DNA from: Arachnopeziza araneosa
Taxonomy: Eukaryota > Ascomycota > Leotiomycetes > Helotiales > Arachnopezizaceae
Direction: 5' to 3'
Length of the DNA stretch: 64,000 bases
NCBI GenBank assembly: GCA_003988855.1
Contig: QYAI01000102.1
Location: 49,704-113,703 of the forward strand
The notes under the pieces are model-generated. The model saw only the letters and a program-made list of their open reading frames with translations. It was not told where the DNA came from and searched no databases. Shown piece by piece: positions 12,236 through 23,322 of the stretch. Within the stretch, counting starts at the first letter, position 1; every line of letters starts with the position of its first letter. The translations under genes were made by a program, and so were the position numbers.

Positions 12236-13302
12236 GTGTGCGGTAATGCTCTGCAGTCTGAGAGTCGGCGACGTCGGGTTGGTCATGGAAGAGTGTGACA
12301 AGGAACGAACATGAGAGGTGGTGGTGTATGACTGCGTTTGCGAGGCCGCGACATTCTGGGAAGGAGGTGCCATAGTGGTTGAGAGTGAGGTGAGGTTATC
12401 ACTGCTATCGGACAAAAGGTTATCTGGAAGTTGATCGTGGGCTAGTCTTAATGTTAAATGGCTAACACTGGGGTGGAAATCCGGGGAAGTGGCAATGGTG
12501 TTATTTGTGGCCAGATCATGAGGGTCCGCAGCAGAGGAAGTTGGCGCATGGTCATGACCGAGAGAAATCGGGTGGGCAATGTCTGCCATTTTAAAATCTG
12601 GAGATCGCATGGCGAGTGGGTAGGGGAGTGCGCCGCCTTCGTATTGGGGGTGCGTTAAGTGGCCGAGGTCACCAAGGAGGTGGACGAGGGAGGCGAGGCA
12701 GAGGGCCCGATTGATGACAACGATCTGAACGTGAAGAATGACGATGAAAAGCCGGATGCACCATCAGCGCCAGCACACGGTGAGACGTGATGGGCACGGC
12801 AGTAGATAAATACCATTCGGAAACAAGGCACTCAACGCAGCTCACAGCAAACAGGCAGGTTTTCCCTTCATCTCCGTGACCGCAACATGCCACATGCGAT
12901 GCCACAGCCGCCACATGAATCATCTTTCAATAGCGAGGCGTTGGGGCGGGTGGATAAATTCCCACTGACAGGTCTTACTGTACCTCCGTACCCTCTTGCG
13001 CAGAAGTGGCTTATGGTGCCTGCATAGCCGTTAAATTTCACTCCCAAAATGACCCTTGTCTCACTCATCAACAAACTCTTTGGGGAGCGAGTCAAAAGCC
13101 TCCCTACACATGCAGGTCGCGGCCAGCTTCCCCGAGTCGTTCTCTTTCGACCACCTGGATTCAACATGGTTACCTATGCTCTCAATATCGCTCAAGGGCG
13201 GTCAGACCTTCCCATTCCATCCCTTCTCCAGCTGTTCATATTCTACGTTTTGACTTCATTGCCAGTGCTGGTAATCCCGAACCATCATTGGCCGTTTATC
13301 CC
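12236..13302. other. Upstream region of aspartate aminotransferase and 3' region of UFE1
   Basis: On the minus strand the aminotransferase frame remains open through 12610 and up to about 12762, so part of this stretch may be translated as an N-terminal extension. Short frames at 13006-13357 on the plus strand overlap the UFE1 3' end and have no family features. Confidence 0.5.
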
Positions 13303-14443
13303 TCATATTACCAAATCCCACACTACTAAGAACAGACTCAGGCCACATGATGCGTAAAACACGTATTTTGCTGTGCTTTTCCTCTCAGTTGCCTTCTTTA
13401 GCTGTTTGTTTCCACCACCAACGTTCTCCGTCGTCAGAAATGAATCAGCCACGAGCTGATCAATATTCGCCGACTGTGTTGCAAGATTATGCACAAGCTG
13501 ATTTTGAAGCTCTGATATCTCCACGAGTGACTTTTCGGCCGTTCTGAGGTAATACAATTAGCACACATTCGTCTCGTCATTGCTTGTGACCTACCGAACT
13601 TGGTCCAGAGTGTTTTCGTAATGTTTAAGCATATCCTGGTTCTCCTTCTCAAACATCTGGATTTGCTCCGGAGTAAGGTCTTCATCAGGGTGTAACTGAT
13701 GTGTCTCTTGCTGTATGGCAGATGTACTCTTCAAGGTCGGATCATGACTAAATCCTCCAAGATCTGGCATCGCATCGAGTTTTGACTTTCCAAGCATGCT
13801 CCGATTCCTCTCCATTTCCCGAGCTATTCTTTTCTCCATCATGGACGCCTGAAGACCTCCACACTTCTGTAGTTTTTGCCGCAAATAGAAAATAACATTC
13901 TCTCGATGTGTACTGATGGCATTGACCTTTGCTTCTTCGAGCTCCTGATCAAATGACTTGGCCTGCACACCTCCACCTGCTGCCCACGCCCCCAACGATC
14001 CAAGTCCCAATCGAGAATATTTCTTATTCATGATGGTTATTTCGGTCTGCCGTCGAACCTGTTCCGCATCTGCCAGCATTCGAATCCCAGCGTTGAGCTC
14101 ACGAAGGACCTGCTTCATTTTGGCATCTATCTCCTCCCGGTCTCGGTCGGTCAAGTATTTCCATTGCTTGTTTTTTGACACCACGTTTGCTCGTCGTGGG
14201 GCTTCCTTTGACAGGTAGGATTGCCGGATGCCTCGAAGAAAGGTGTTCAATTCCACTATTCCGCTGTTCTAATGAGATGAATTAGACCACGGTGTTTTCG
14301 CATCGTTTTCTTTACGAGCTCACTATCTTGTATGCTTCTTCTAGAAAGGAGTCGAGACGCCGTAGTGCTAAAGTCGGAGCCAAAGTTGGCGGAGCTTCGT
14401 GGCCTTTCAGAAGCTCGTTGAGGATGGGAGTCAGGTCCGTCAT
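13303..14443 (-). CDS. UFE1: Syntaxin-18/Ufe1-type t-SNARE of the ER
   Basis: Three exons, 14324-14443, 13595-14268 and 13303-13543, give 344 aa. The N-terminal MTDLTPILNELLKGHEAPP is the Ufe1/syntaxin-18 start. It is followed by a three-helix-type region with DREEIDAKMKQVLRELNAGI, a charged linker, and a SNARE heptad region across exons 2-3 (TPEQIQMFEKENQDMLKHYE to ELQNQLVHNLATQSANID). A C-terminal anchor, YVFYASCGLSLFLVVWDLVI, ends four residues from the tail, so almost nothing lies in the ER lumen. Ufe1 is the ER t-SNARE for retrograde Golgi-to-ER vesicles and for homotypic ER fusion, acting with Sec20, Use1 and Sec22. Introns show CTAAT-type branch sites. An ATG at 14533 is in frame but lies upstream of the conserved start. 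Confidence 0.9.
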
Positions 14444-14986
14444 GACGACAAGAAAACAAGTAGAGTATGCAAGGAGAGAGAATTGATGATCATACTCTCC
14501 GCGAAAAGTTTTTTGAAGATTCCAGCAGCGCAATGATGATTCCAGGTCTTAGAGAGCAGCTCCATGACAAGGGCTAGCCATCCTCGCTTAAATTTGCCTA
14601 GAACAAAGTCCAGCCTTGCTAATCAACGTCACCAGGATTAACTATTCTCAAACCAGAAACTCCCAACATTCGTATCATCCGTTACGCCTCTGTCGTTCTA
14701 TCCACAAGATCTCTTGCCGGAATGGGCCAATGCCACGCAGTCCTTTTCACAAGCTTCAAGATGGCCAAAAAAGCGATCATCGGAGCTCGATTGCGGTGCC
14801 GACTTCCGCAATGGAGACTGGCAATTGAATGGGAATAACTGTGGACAGTCGGATTAAGGTTTCCACCACTCTTGACTGATGGAATTACGCTATCTGGAAT
14901 TTCTCTCTGCCGCCGTAGGTTACGTTCTTCTCAACCATTTCATATCATTATAACTTTAATATTTTCAAGTCTGCTTTCCGGTACCA
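14444..14986. promoter_or_regulatory. Divergent promoter region UFE1 / MFS pump
   Basis: These 543 bp separate two divergent starts. No open frame with features was found and no recognisable binding site stands out; the last 60 bp before the MFS start are AT-rich. Confidence 0.4.
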
Positions 14987-17020
14987 ATGTCAGAGATGTA
15001 TCCAGACCAGCAAGTCGGAGACGCAGAAAAAAGAGAAGAATCTAGTAGAAATATACCAGGAATTCCATTTCCTGATACTTCACCGAGACAAAATTCGAGA
15101 AGAGAACCTTCGAGCGGTCCAGACGAAATTGAAGTTGAACAGGATGCACCCGAAGACCTTGAACAGCTCTCGGGCATCATATCAGCTTCTGTTTATTCTA
15201 CTTTCTCCCCATGGAAAAAAAGGTACATTGTTATCATGGCAACTTTCGCAGCGTTCATCTCGCCAACATCTGCAAACATCTACTTTCCCGCTCTGAATCC
15301 ACTTCAAGCTGACCTCAAGGTCTCGGCTACCTTGATCAACCTTACACTTACCAGTTACATGATCTTTCAGGGTCTAGCTCCAACAATATTCGGTGATTTT
15401 GCTGATATGGCAGGCAGGCGGCCGGCGTACATCGTAGCATTTGTTATCTATCTAGGCGCAAATATCGGACTTGCTCTTCAAAATTCATATGGAGCTCTGT
15501 TCGTTCTCCGATGCATGCAAAGCTCTGGAAGCAGTGGTGCAATCGCGCTAGGCTATGGTGTTATTGCAGACATTTCGACAAGCGCGGAGCGCGGTTCATA
15601 TCTAGGCATAGTTGGGTGAGTGTTACAATCCAGTTCTTGTTGCTGCTGGCTAACAGGACTAAGCGCAGGAACAATGCTTGGGTATGTACCAAAACATATA
15701 TGGATCATATTGTCATTAACAAAACTAGACCATCACTTGGACCGGTTATTGGTGGCATCCTAGCACAATTTCTTGGGTGGCGTTCAATTTTCTGGTTCCT
15801 GGTCATTATAGCTTGTTGCTTTCTTGGCCCATACGCTCTCACCGTTCCAGAAACCGGACGAAATGTGGTTGGGAATGGTTCAACACCGCCTCAGGGGTGG
15901 AATATGACAGTACTTGAGTGGTTCAACCTCCGCACGGAATCAAAATCTGGCGACCAGATTACCAGATCAAGAACTGCAGAGCAAAGGCGAATAGCACAAG
16001 CAGAGCGAGGTCGTAATAGAAAGCTTCGTTTCCCAAACCCCCTTAAAACTGTCTATATAATCATGGAAAAGGATGTGGCAGTAGTCCTATTCTACAATTC
16101 ACTGATTTATACTGCTTTCTACGACATTATGGCTACAATTCCTCAGCTTTTCCAGCAGATATATGGCTTTAATAATCTTCAGATCGGACTAAGTTATTTA
16201 CCATTCGGCTGTGGTTGTATAGTGGCCTCATATATTAACGGGTAAGGCTTGTTCTCATACTAAGTTGCTATTCTTTCTATCGGAACTCTGCAGCTGAGAA
16301 GCTGTTTCAAGACCGCATTTCTGGCTATCTTTTACATATCTGCTCTTGAGACAACTCATACGCTCCAGGACTTCGTCTCATACTCCAGCTATTTACATTG
16401 CTAACATGCATTTAAGCAAATTGCTAGACCTCAATTACAAAAAGGTGGCAAAGCAAATTGGTTTTGCTATTGATCCAAAAAGAGGCGACGATTTGAGGCA
16501 CTTCCCAATTGAAAGAGCACGACTTGAGATAATATGGCCACTCTTAGGATTCGGCCTAGCGTGTTATCTATGCTACGGCTGGGTTCTTGAGAAGAATGCA
16601 AATCTCGCTGCCCCCCTCATACTACAATTTTTCATCGGAGTAAGCATAAGTGGAGCTTTCAACATCCTCTCAACACTTGTGGTTGATCTCTATCCGCAAA
16701 GCCCGTCAACCGCAACTGCGGCTAATAATCTTGTGCGCTGCCTAGTTGGAGCAGGAGGAACCGGAATAATCAACATAATGGTGGATAGAATGGGTCGAGG
16801 CTGGTGCTTTACATTTATTGGCCTTGTCTGTGTTGTAGCAATGCCGCTGCTGTGGTTGGAACTCAAGTTAGGGCCTCGTTGGCGAGAAGAAAGGTGCGTA
16901 CGAATGGAGAAAGAAAAAATACAGGGAGAACAAGAAGCAGCAAGGTCGAGTGCCGTTGGGAGTGAAATAGAGCTGCCGGATGAGAGAGATGGGACCGAGA
17001 TAACAGCACAGAAGAGCTGA
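14987..17020 (+). CDS. DHA1-family MFS transporter (QDR/AQR-like drug:H+ antiporter)
   Basis: Four exons, 14987-15615, 15664-15681, 15729-16241 and 16417-17020, give 587 aa. A polar, acidic N-terminus of about 75 residues precedes 12 membrane spans. The DHA1 motifs are visible: FGDFADMAGRRPAY (motif A) after span 2, LRCMQSSGSSGAIALGYGVI (motif B), and MLGPSLGPVIGGILAQ (motif C, the antiporter signature). The last one is assembled across an 18-nt second exon. The central loop (about residues 300-345) is charged. The C-terminal domain follows a 175-nt intron and ends in a cytosolic Glu/Arg-rich tail. Relatives export drugs, weak acids, polyamines or quinidine at the plasma membrane; the substrate here is unknown. 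Confidence 0.88.
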
Positions 17021-19410
17021 GGACTGCCCTTTACCTCCGAAACAGCTTGAAAAGATTCCTCATTTCCACAAATGAAGAACAAGACTTTGCAGATAAAATT
17101 TCTTTCCGATTTACAATATTTCAAAAGCAGCCAACTTTTTTTATCATCAAGAGTTGCCAGATACCACAGTTCGACGGAAATATTTCATCCTACATAAGAT
17201 TGGGTTACCGGTTCTAAACCGATGCAAGATACGCAATTAGGGAAAGCCGAGATAAAAAACCATTCAACCCTGGAGGCGTGAAGCTACTCCTCAATACCTG
17301 ATCCTAATCTTGAATACCTCGAGAACTGCAGTGCGATTCAACCTTGTCAATTCTCGAGGACCCTTCGCAACGTGTATCGCACAGCGATAAGTGGTTGCTA
17401 GGAACTGCTCGCCTGACAGCCTTACAGATCATCAAGCTCGAAAGCCAAGAACACGCCACGGAAGAACAGCTCACTGTACAACCGTTTTTATACTTCCAAC
17501 GTGGACCACTAATAAGATGTACATACCCTCCTTATCGCAGTTCATGCTTCGGGAGTTGAAATAATGCTGGGACGGGGCGTGCTACCAAAGCTATTGCTGC
17601 AAGCAACGCCCGAGTTTTTGATATCTTCGGAGAAGGCTGTGCTGCTTATTTCTTATCTTTGAACTCGGGCGTGTGGTTTATTGCAGAGTGATGCAACCTC
17701 CTCACATTAGTGAACAAGCCACACGTAGCCTTCCCGTCGATAAGTGTCCGATCTTCCCAGTGTGGGTTGCAGACTTTGATCATGAACAGGTTACTAGGAG
17801 AGAGATTCTGAGAACAAAGAGCTGAAACCTAACTTTGAACAAATATTTTGGCTGGTTTCAATTTTTTAAGGAAGAGTACTTTTGTAAGAACTACGCCTAC
17901 GATGAAATATTAATTTGCATAATCAAGTTGTGTATTGTTTAAGAGATATAATGAGTTTTGTAAGTGTTAATGTCTTGGTACTAGGTGCATATTTATTTCG
18001 GATGTAGTTAAGTTTAATGTCGATAATGAAGTTTCAGTTATTCTAGTTTAATAACTTTGATTTTGACAATGAAGTTGCACATCATGCGAAGCGACTTGGT
18101 TCTAATATTATAAAGGAAGTCTCATATTTTTAAGAGGCACAGAGTGATCTTGGTGCCTTAATTCCTGTTAGTCCCTAGAGCAAAAGGAGACCTATACTTA
18201 TAACCCAACAACGAGCCTCAAAACTAAGCGTTTCAGTTTATACCTATACCAAATATTTTTGCTTTAGATAACGAGTGTATTTCTCAGTGAGCCCCTCGGT
18301 GAGGTCTAAGCCAGATGCAAATGAGGCCAGGAAATCTAATGTAATTAGACGACTTAAAATGATCTTCGATAGGTTAAAAAAGAAGCTACAGTTGAGGGCA
18401 AAAGGCTATAAAGAAGGCTTTTTGACTCTCGAGAAATTTTACCTTTTTATTTTGATCTGCCTCGGACAACATCACTGATCCACAATGAACGGCTCTCCCA
18501 ACCCATCGCCTAATTCTTCGCGGGTAAGAAATAACAAAAGAACCCGATATCTAAGAGAAGAACTTTGGGACTCGACAATGAACGAGTAGTACTCCCAGTC
18601 CAGGTCACACTCTTTGAAAATCAACAGTTCCGAGGGAGCCCGACACGGCCTAGTCGATAATCGGCTTTCGACAATCATTCCTAGTGCCAATGATACTGTC
18701 AGCAACAATTACACTTCGAATTTTACTAGACTATCTTCAGAAGAAATTAAACTAAATGATTGCGTTCTTGACGAATAGGCTGTGACGTGGCGTTACTCTG
18801 ACATCTCGATTCCCTCGCGGGCGAGCTGCACGGCGGCTCGCTCGCCAGGACAGTCCACAGCCGCTGGAAGGGCGTCTAAGTTACTTACTAACTTAAAGAT
18901 TAATGTCGATGAGAAGAAAAGACAATTATGAGAAGGCGGCCGCCAGAGTCGTCCTTTTGGCAGCGACTAGAGGCGAATGAAAGGGGGAGCTTAGCGAGAA
19001 TGAGATTAGACAACATGCTGGTTATGATAAGAGCCTGACGGTATTGGGATGGGAGGGACAACGAGATAGAGTTGCCCGACAATGAGATGTTAAGACAAAC
19101 TCGAAACGATATGGAGGAGCTTGACTACAATAGATCAGCATCCCTTCCCCTTTGAGCTTCTGTCACCTGTAAACAAAGAGGTCACGATAGGTGAAGAAGC
19201 TGGTGTCACTCTGACTAGACTATAGGTACTCTATGTGACGATAAGAACTCTACATTATCTGCATTAATGAAATAAACATCTCCCAGCTAAAGCACTTGAT
19301 TCCAGTTATTGTACACTTCGGAAATTTGACCAAAAACGTAGAAATTAATATCCGCCACAACTTTTCCCGGTTACTCAAGCAATTGAAGCCAACTTTCCTT
19401 GCTTAATATA
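17021..19410. other. Gene-poor, AT-rich spacer
   Basis: This is 2.4 kb without a convincing gene between the MFS pump (+) and the peptidase (-), which end toward each other. The part from about 17850 to 18300 is strongly AT-rich. From 18485 to 18778 the plus strand keeps a Ser/Asn/Arg-rich frame with one stop, a possible relic. An 11-bp inverted repeat lies at 17606-17616 / 17662-17672. Confidence 0.5.
17606..17672. repeat. Inverted repeat (11-bp arms)
   Basis: The arms ACGCCCGAGTT (17606-17616) and AACTCGGGCGT (17662-17672) are exact reverse complements separated by 45 nt. It could fold as a hairpin or be the ends of a very small element; no flanking duplication was recognised. Confidence 0.5.
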
Positions 19411-21317
19411 TTACGGACGGTCCCCATTCAAGATGAGCTGAGAATAAAATCTGACCCCCTCAATATGCTCCTTCATACCAACTCTCTCATCAACGGTATG
19501 TACATTAGCCCTGCCCTCGTCTCTGACTGGACTAAACCGATATATATTCTTGCTCAAGTTCCAGTAAAACTTAGTATCTGTATTTCCAGTCATCAAACTA
19601 GGCGCAACAATAACTTCTTCTCCCATGACCTGTTTGATAGTTCCGGTAAATGTCTTGTAGGCTTCTGTATCAAACGGGCTGACGGGCGAGGGTTCAAGTG
19701 CCTCGTCGAAATTCTCGAGAATAATCTGCCCAATCGCAGAAGTAGACGTATTCCCAGAAACATTTCCCCATGCATCGAGTGACACGGAGAACTTGCTCAG
19801 AATATCTTCTTCAATCAGGGATTCTAGTTTCGAGCGCACATCTGCAACACGGCTTTCCACTGCGATACGATGATTTACAACCGCATACACTTTCTCCGGC
19901 AACGCATTAATCTTTACACCTCCAGATACAAGATCAGTCGCTTGAGAAGTTTGCATGAGATATCGTTGTGAGACGTCCTTGTTGGCTAGGTACTTGGCCA
20001 CTTCTTTTGCGGCCTTCTTGCTGGTTAGAGCTTTTCGAATGGTCTTCTGTAGCCAGGAGTCCATTCCTTTGCCATATTCGGCAACACATTGCAGGGTCGT
20101 AAAGAATGCTATTCTGTTAGTGTTAATAAGTTGAAGAGGTGATTGAGCTTACGGTTGACCGGAGTAAGTGCTGGCTCATAGGGAGCCGCCTCGATGGCTG
20201 AGACAATTTGAGCTAAAATTCCAATTCCGGTATGGTCTGGCGGAACAGAAGAATGTCCTCCTGCTGTCTCGACAGTGATTTTGACATCATAATATCCTAC
20301 CCACAGTCAGAATCTCCATTGATTCATTTTTTATCTATTCTGCTCACCTTTTTCGCCCAAACCTGGCATGGCAAATACAACGCCATTCAATTCCTTAATT
20401 CCTAACCCACCTTCGTCAATGATGAGGTCGAATGAATTCTCTCCTCTGGCATCTTCCAAATATTTGGAAATATACTGAGCACCATGGAAACCACTAATCT
20501 CTTCATCAAAGCCAAACCCTGCAAAAATAGATCGTTGGGGTGTAAAGTCCTTTTCCAGAAGAGTTTCGAAAGCTTCAAGTACACCAATCAAGACGTTTTT
20601 GCAATCTGATGATCCTCGTCCCCAGATAAACCTACCATCATAGTGTGCCGAGTATGGGGGGTATTTCCAACGGGATTCTGTCACTTGAGGAACGGGTACA
20701 ACGTCCTGATGTGCCATAAATAGGTACGGCTTCAAAGATGTGTCCTTGCCTTTCCATTCTAGCAGGATCCCGTGGGTGTTAATTGGGGTAAATTTGAGTT
20801 TCGAATACCTGCAATTGAAAGATTAGAAAGAGGAAGTCTCTTGTCTTGGTGGTACATACACCCGTGGAAAAGTCTCCTCCAAATACTCTTGGAACTTCAC
20901 AAAAATGTCCCATCTTGGGTCCTCTCCAACTTCTCCCATATCATCAAAACTCTCAGTAGGAATTTGCACCGCACCTTGCATCCGTTTGATGCTCTTGTCC
21001 AGAAAGCTAGCGCTGCTAATGGTATCCTTGACCTCCTTCTCAAGCTTCTCTCTCTCCTCTGACAACGCCTTCAGCGGTGGGAATTGGGGGCATGCAGGCT
21101 GGCCGGCATGTGGAAAAGATGGCGTATCGCCATTATTTTTTGTCGTCGTTATGATGATGGCAACGAATGCGGTTGCTGCTAGCAGGCCAGTAATGGCCCA
21201 ATGCCATAGAGGTGATCGATTCCATCGTCGTTGCGATCGTTGCGGTCGAGCGGGCTGTAGTGGGTCTGCCTCACCTTGAGGCAGGAGGGTGTAGTTTTGT
21301 GAGGACGTCAGCTTCAT
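19411..21317 (-). CDS. Vacuolar carboxypeptidase S-like metallopeptidase (M20)
   Basis: Four exons, 20860-21317, 20348-20808, 20153-20296 and 19411-20108, give 586 aa. The N-terminus is cytosolic and Arg/Pro-rich, followed by one signal-anchor span (about residues 38-57, WAITGLLAATAFVAIIITTT), the topology of yeast Cps1 that reaches the vacuole as a type II protein. The M20 metal site is complete in its first half: His186 and Asp188 in AHQDVVPV, bridging Asp221 in GRGSSDCKN, catalytic Glu255 and metal Glu256 in GFDEEISGFHGAQY. The third exon carries GGHSSVPPDHTGIG of the dimerisation domain, and PSLMTGNTDTKFYWN near the C-terminus matches the last ligand region. It should release C-terminal residues from peptides in the vacuole. 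Confidence 0.92.
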
Positions 21318-22025
21318 CTTGAAATGATGAAAAGGCGTTGAGATGCATCTTGTAAAGTTGGGATAGTTTGACTGGGTATATACTGCGGATCGACCAGGAG
21401 GAGCTTTTTCGGGTAAGGTTAATGCCCCGCTTCAGGAAGCTCCTAGCCCACCCCAGCTTCAAGTTGCAACTTGCATCATGTTGATATTTTTTCTCACTAA
21501 AGTTGACCCCCCAGTAAAAAGATCTACGCCTCATGATCGGGCTCGAACTATTTTTGCCGTTGCTTTATATTTTTCATTAGTATAGCTCCTCATATATCAA
21601 GATCTGCAAGCATGGAGATCCGGTGAGTTGCCAATCGGTATCATTGCCTTTTGCACGTTTTGAGGAGAACACATTACCAAAAGTCTTTGAGCAACAAGCC
21701 TGTAATGTGTCAGGTTGCATCATTTGACAATTCTAAGACTTGTTATCAAAGTAAAGTCGTCGTGGAAAATTGGTATCACGAAACATGGGTTTACTTGAAC
21801 TGCAAAATCATTCGTGTTTAAATTTCTGACTTGATTTCTCATTTTTAACACCTTTACTGCAATTTTAGTTGAGTGAGAGGCACTACCAAGCTTTCATACT
21901 CTACTTTAATGGTTAAAATAGATGGACCAAATTCTTAAAAGATTCCAAGCTACTCCAATGCCCTCATCTTTCTTAACTCCTTCACTGCCATTGCCAAGGG
22001 GAGTAAATGCTATTGTTAGAGAAAT
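21318..22025. other. Intergenic, no gene seen
   Basis: Promoter side of the peptidase and 3' side of the esterase. It is AT-rich from about 21540 and has no supported coding frame. Confidence 0.5.
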
Positions 22026-23127
22026 CTAATAGAGATTATTCACATCCCAAAACTTCGTACCTTTATCTTGCTCCCACGAAAGCTCCCAAGAGACCTTCTC
22101 CTTAAACGGCATCTTATAAGGGGGATATTCCGGCCAAGTCTTCCGTATCAAATCAACTAAACCATCGAACACAAGTTTATACCCATTGCCATTCAGATGG
22201 AGCCCTATCTCTTTCAGTAAAATACTTTCTCTAGTTACGAATAATCTCACCATCGGATAAAAACTGTGTCAGTACTTGATTCTGCCCGAGTTCCTTGCTA
22301 CCAGGGAGTACCTCCTCTCCGTTTTCCCACCCCGTTTTGTTCATGAAAATACTCCACACATCCAGAACCGCAACGCCAGCTTCAAGGCCTACTTCCTTGA
22401 CGGCACCGGCATAGGCGGCCGCGTCTTTTGCCTGGCGTACTTGGCCAGTGTAGCCCCATTCTCCTTTGATGGATTCCAAGATGGTCTCTTCTACTGGTGG
22501 TGGCGTGAATAGAATGATGTTTGGAGAATGAACTTTTACCACGGGGTGACTGATGATCTTGTGCAGATTCTCTTTGAAGAGCTCGATGGGAACGTATTGA
22601 TTGATTGGGGATAGGTTCTTATTTGCATCGTTTGCGCCAAACCAAATCGTCTGAGGGTTCGAGATTTAGTGATTGGAGAAAGAGCAGCCACGCCAGGACT
22701 TACCAAGAACTTCACAGATGCTTGTTCTGGAGTTGGGAAGAACGTCTCTAACACTTCAAGGCCTTGATTGGTGTTATAACCGCTGCGAGCTCTTGTTAGA
22801 CTCGCATTTTCACAATTGAGAAACATACGAGTGTCCTCGATTAATTACATCCAATCTTCTAACATAAGCTTCATGAATGTCAGCACCGCTGGCAAGTTAT
22901 CCAGTACTTTGATGCTCACCATTCTGAAGCTCGGAAGCTAAGGAGAATCCCCGGGCCTGATCGTTTGCAAGCTGACTCAAACTATCACCTAAGTGTTTAC
23001 AATTAGAATTGCCTCTCTGGGAAAGAAGAAGCTCGTTACCGAATAAGATAAATTGCTCTTGTGGTGGTGGCGCCTAAATCTAAATTAGATTCTACAGAAT
23101 GTATGCAAGGGTGTAAATACTCGCCAT
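22026..23127 (-). CDS. IAH1: Isoamyl acetate-hydrolysing esterase-like SGNH hydrolase
   Basis: Seven exons: 23125-23127, 23040-23073, 22920-22988, 22829-22868, 22704-22782, 22251-22650 and 22026-22204, giving 267 aa. The SGNH blocks are all present: GDSLSQ with the nucleophile Ser after QFILFG, the Gly in NRGHSGYNTNQ, Asn in WFGANDANKN, and the Asp/His pair in SDGLHLNGNGYKL. Iah1-type enzymes hydrolyse short-chain acetate esters and are soluble and small, as here. The start codon stands alone in the first exon, and the first intron (23074-23124) appears to use a GC donor (GCGAGT). This is the only way found to put an ATG in frame. Introns elsewhere are ordinary. The gene is dense in introns (six in 1.1 kb). 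Confidence 0.87.
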
Positions 23128-23322
23128 AGTTTCGCTGAAGATCAGATATGTCAACAAGTATCAATAACTCACACTACTTCATTTACTTTGTCTCTCAAAG
23201 AAGTTGAAGCTACTAACCACACAGTGGGGTTTTCTTCCCACGTGATATCTATTCAGGCTATTTGATTCCAAACGGTTGAAATCTCGGCAAGTACAAAGTC
23301 GAAGCTGTGAAACAGAGTCATA

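Noticed and set aside
13006..13357. Overlapping plus-strand frames of about 100 codons
   Set aside because: They overlap the UFE1 3' end on the other strand and have no family features.
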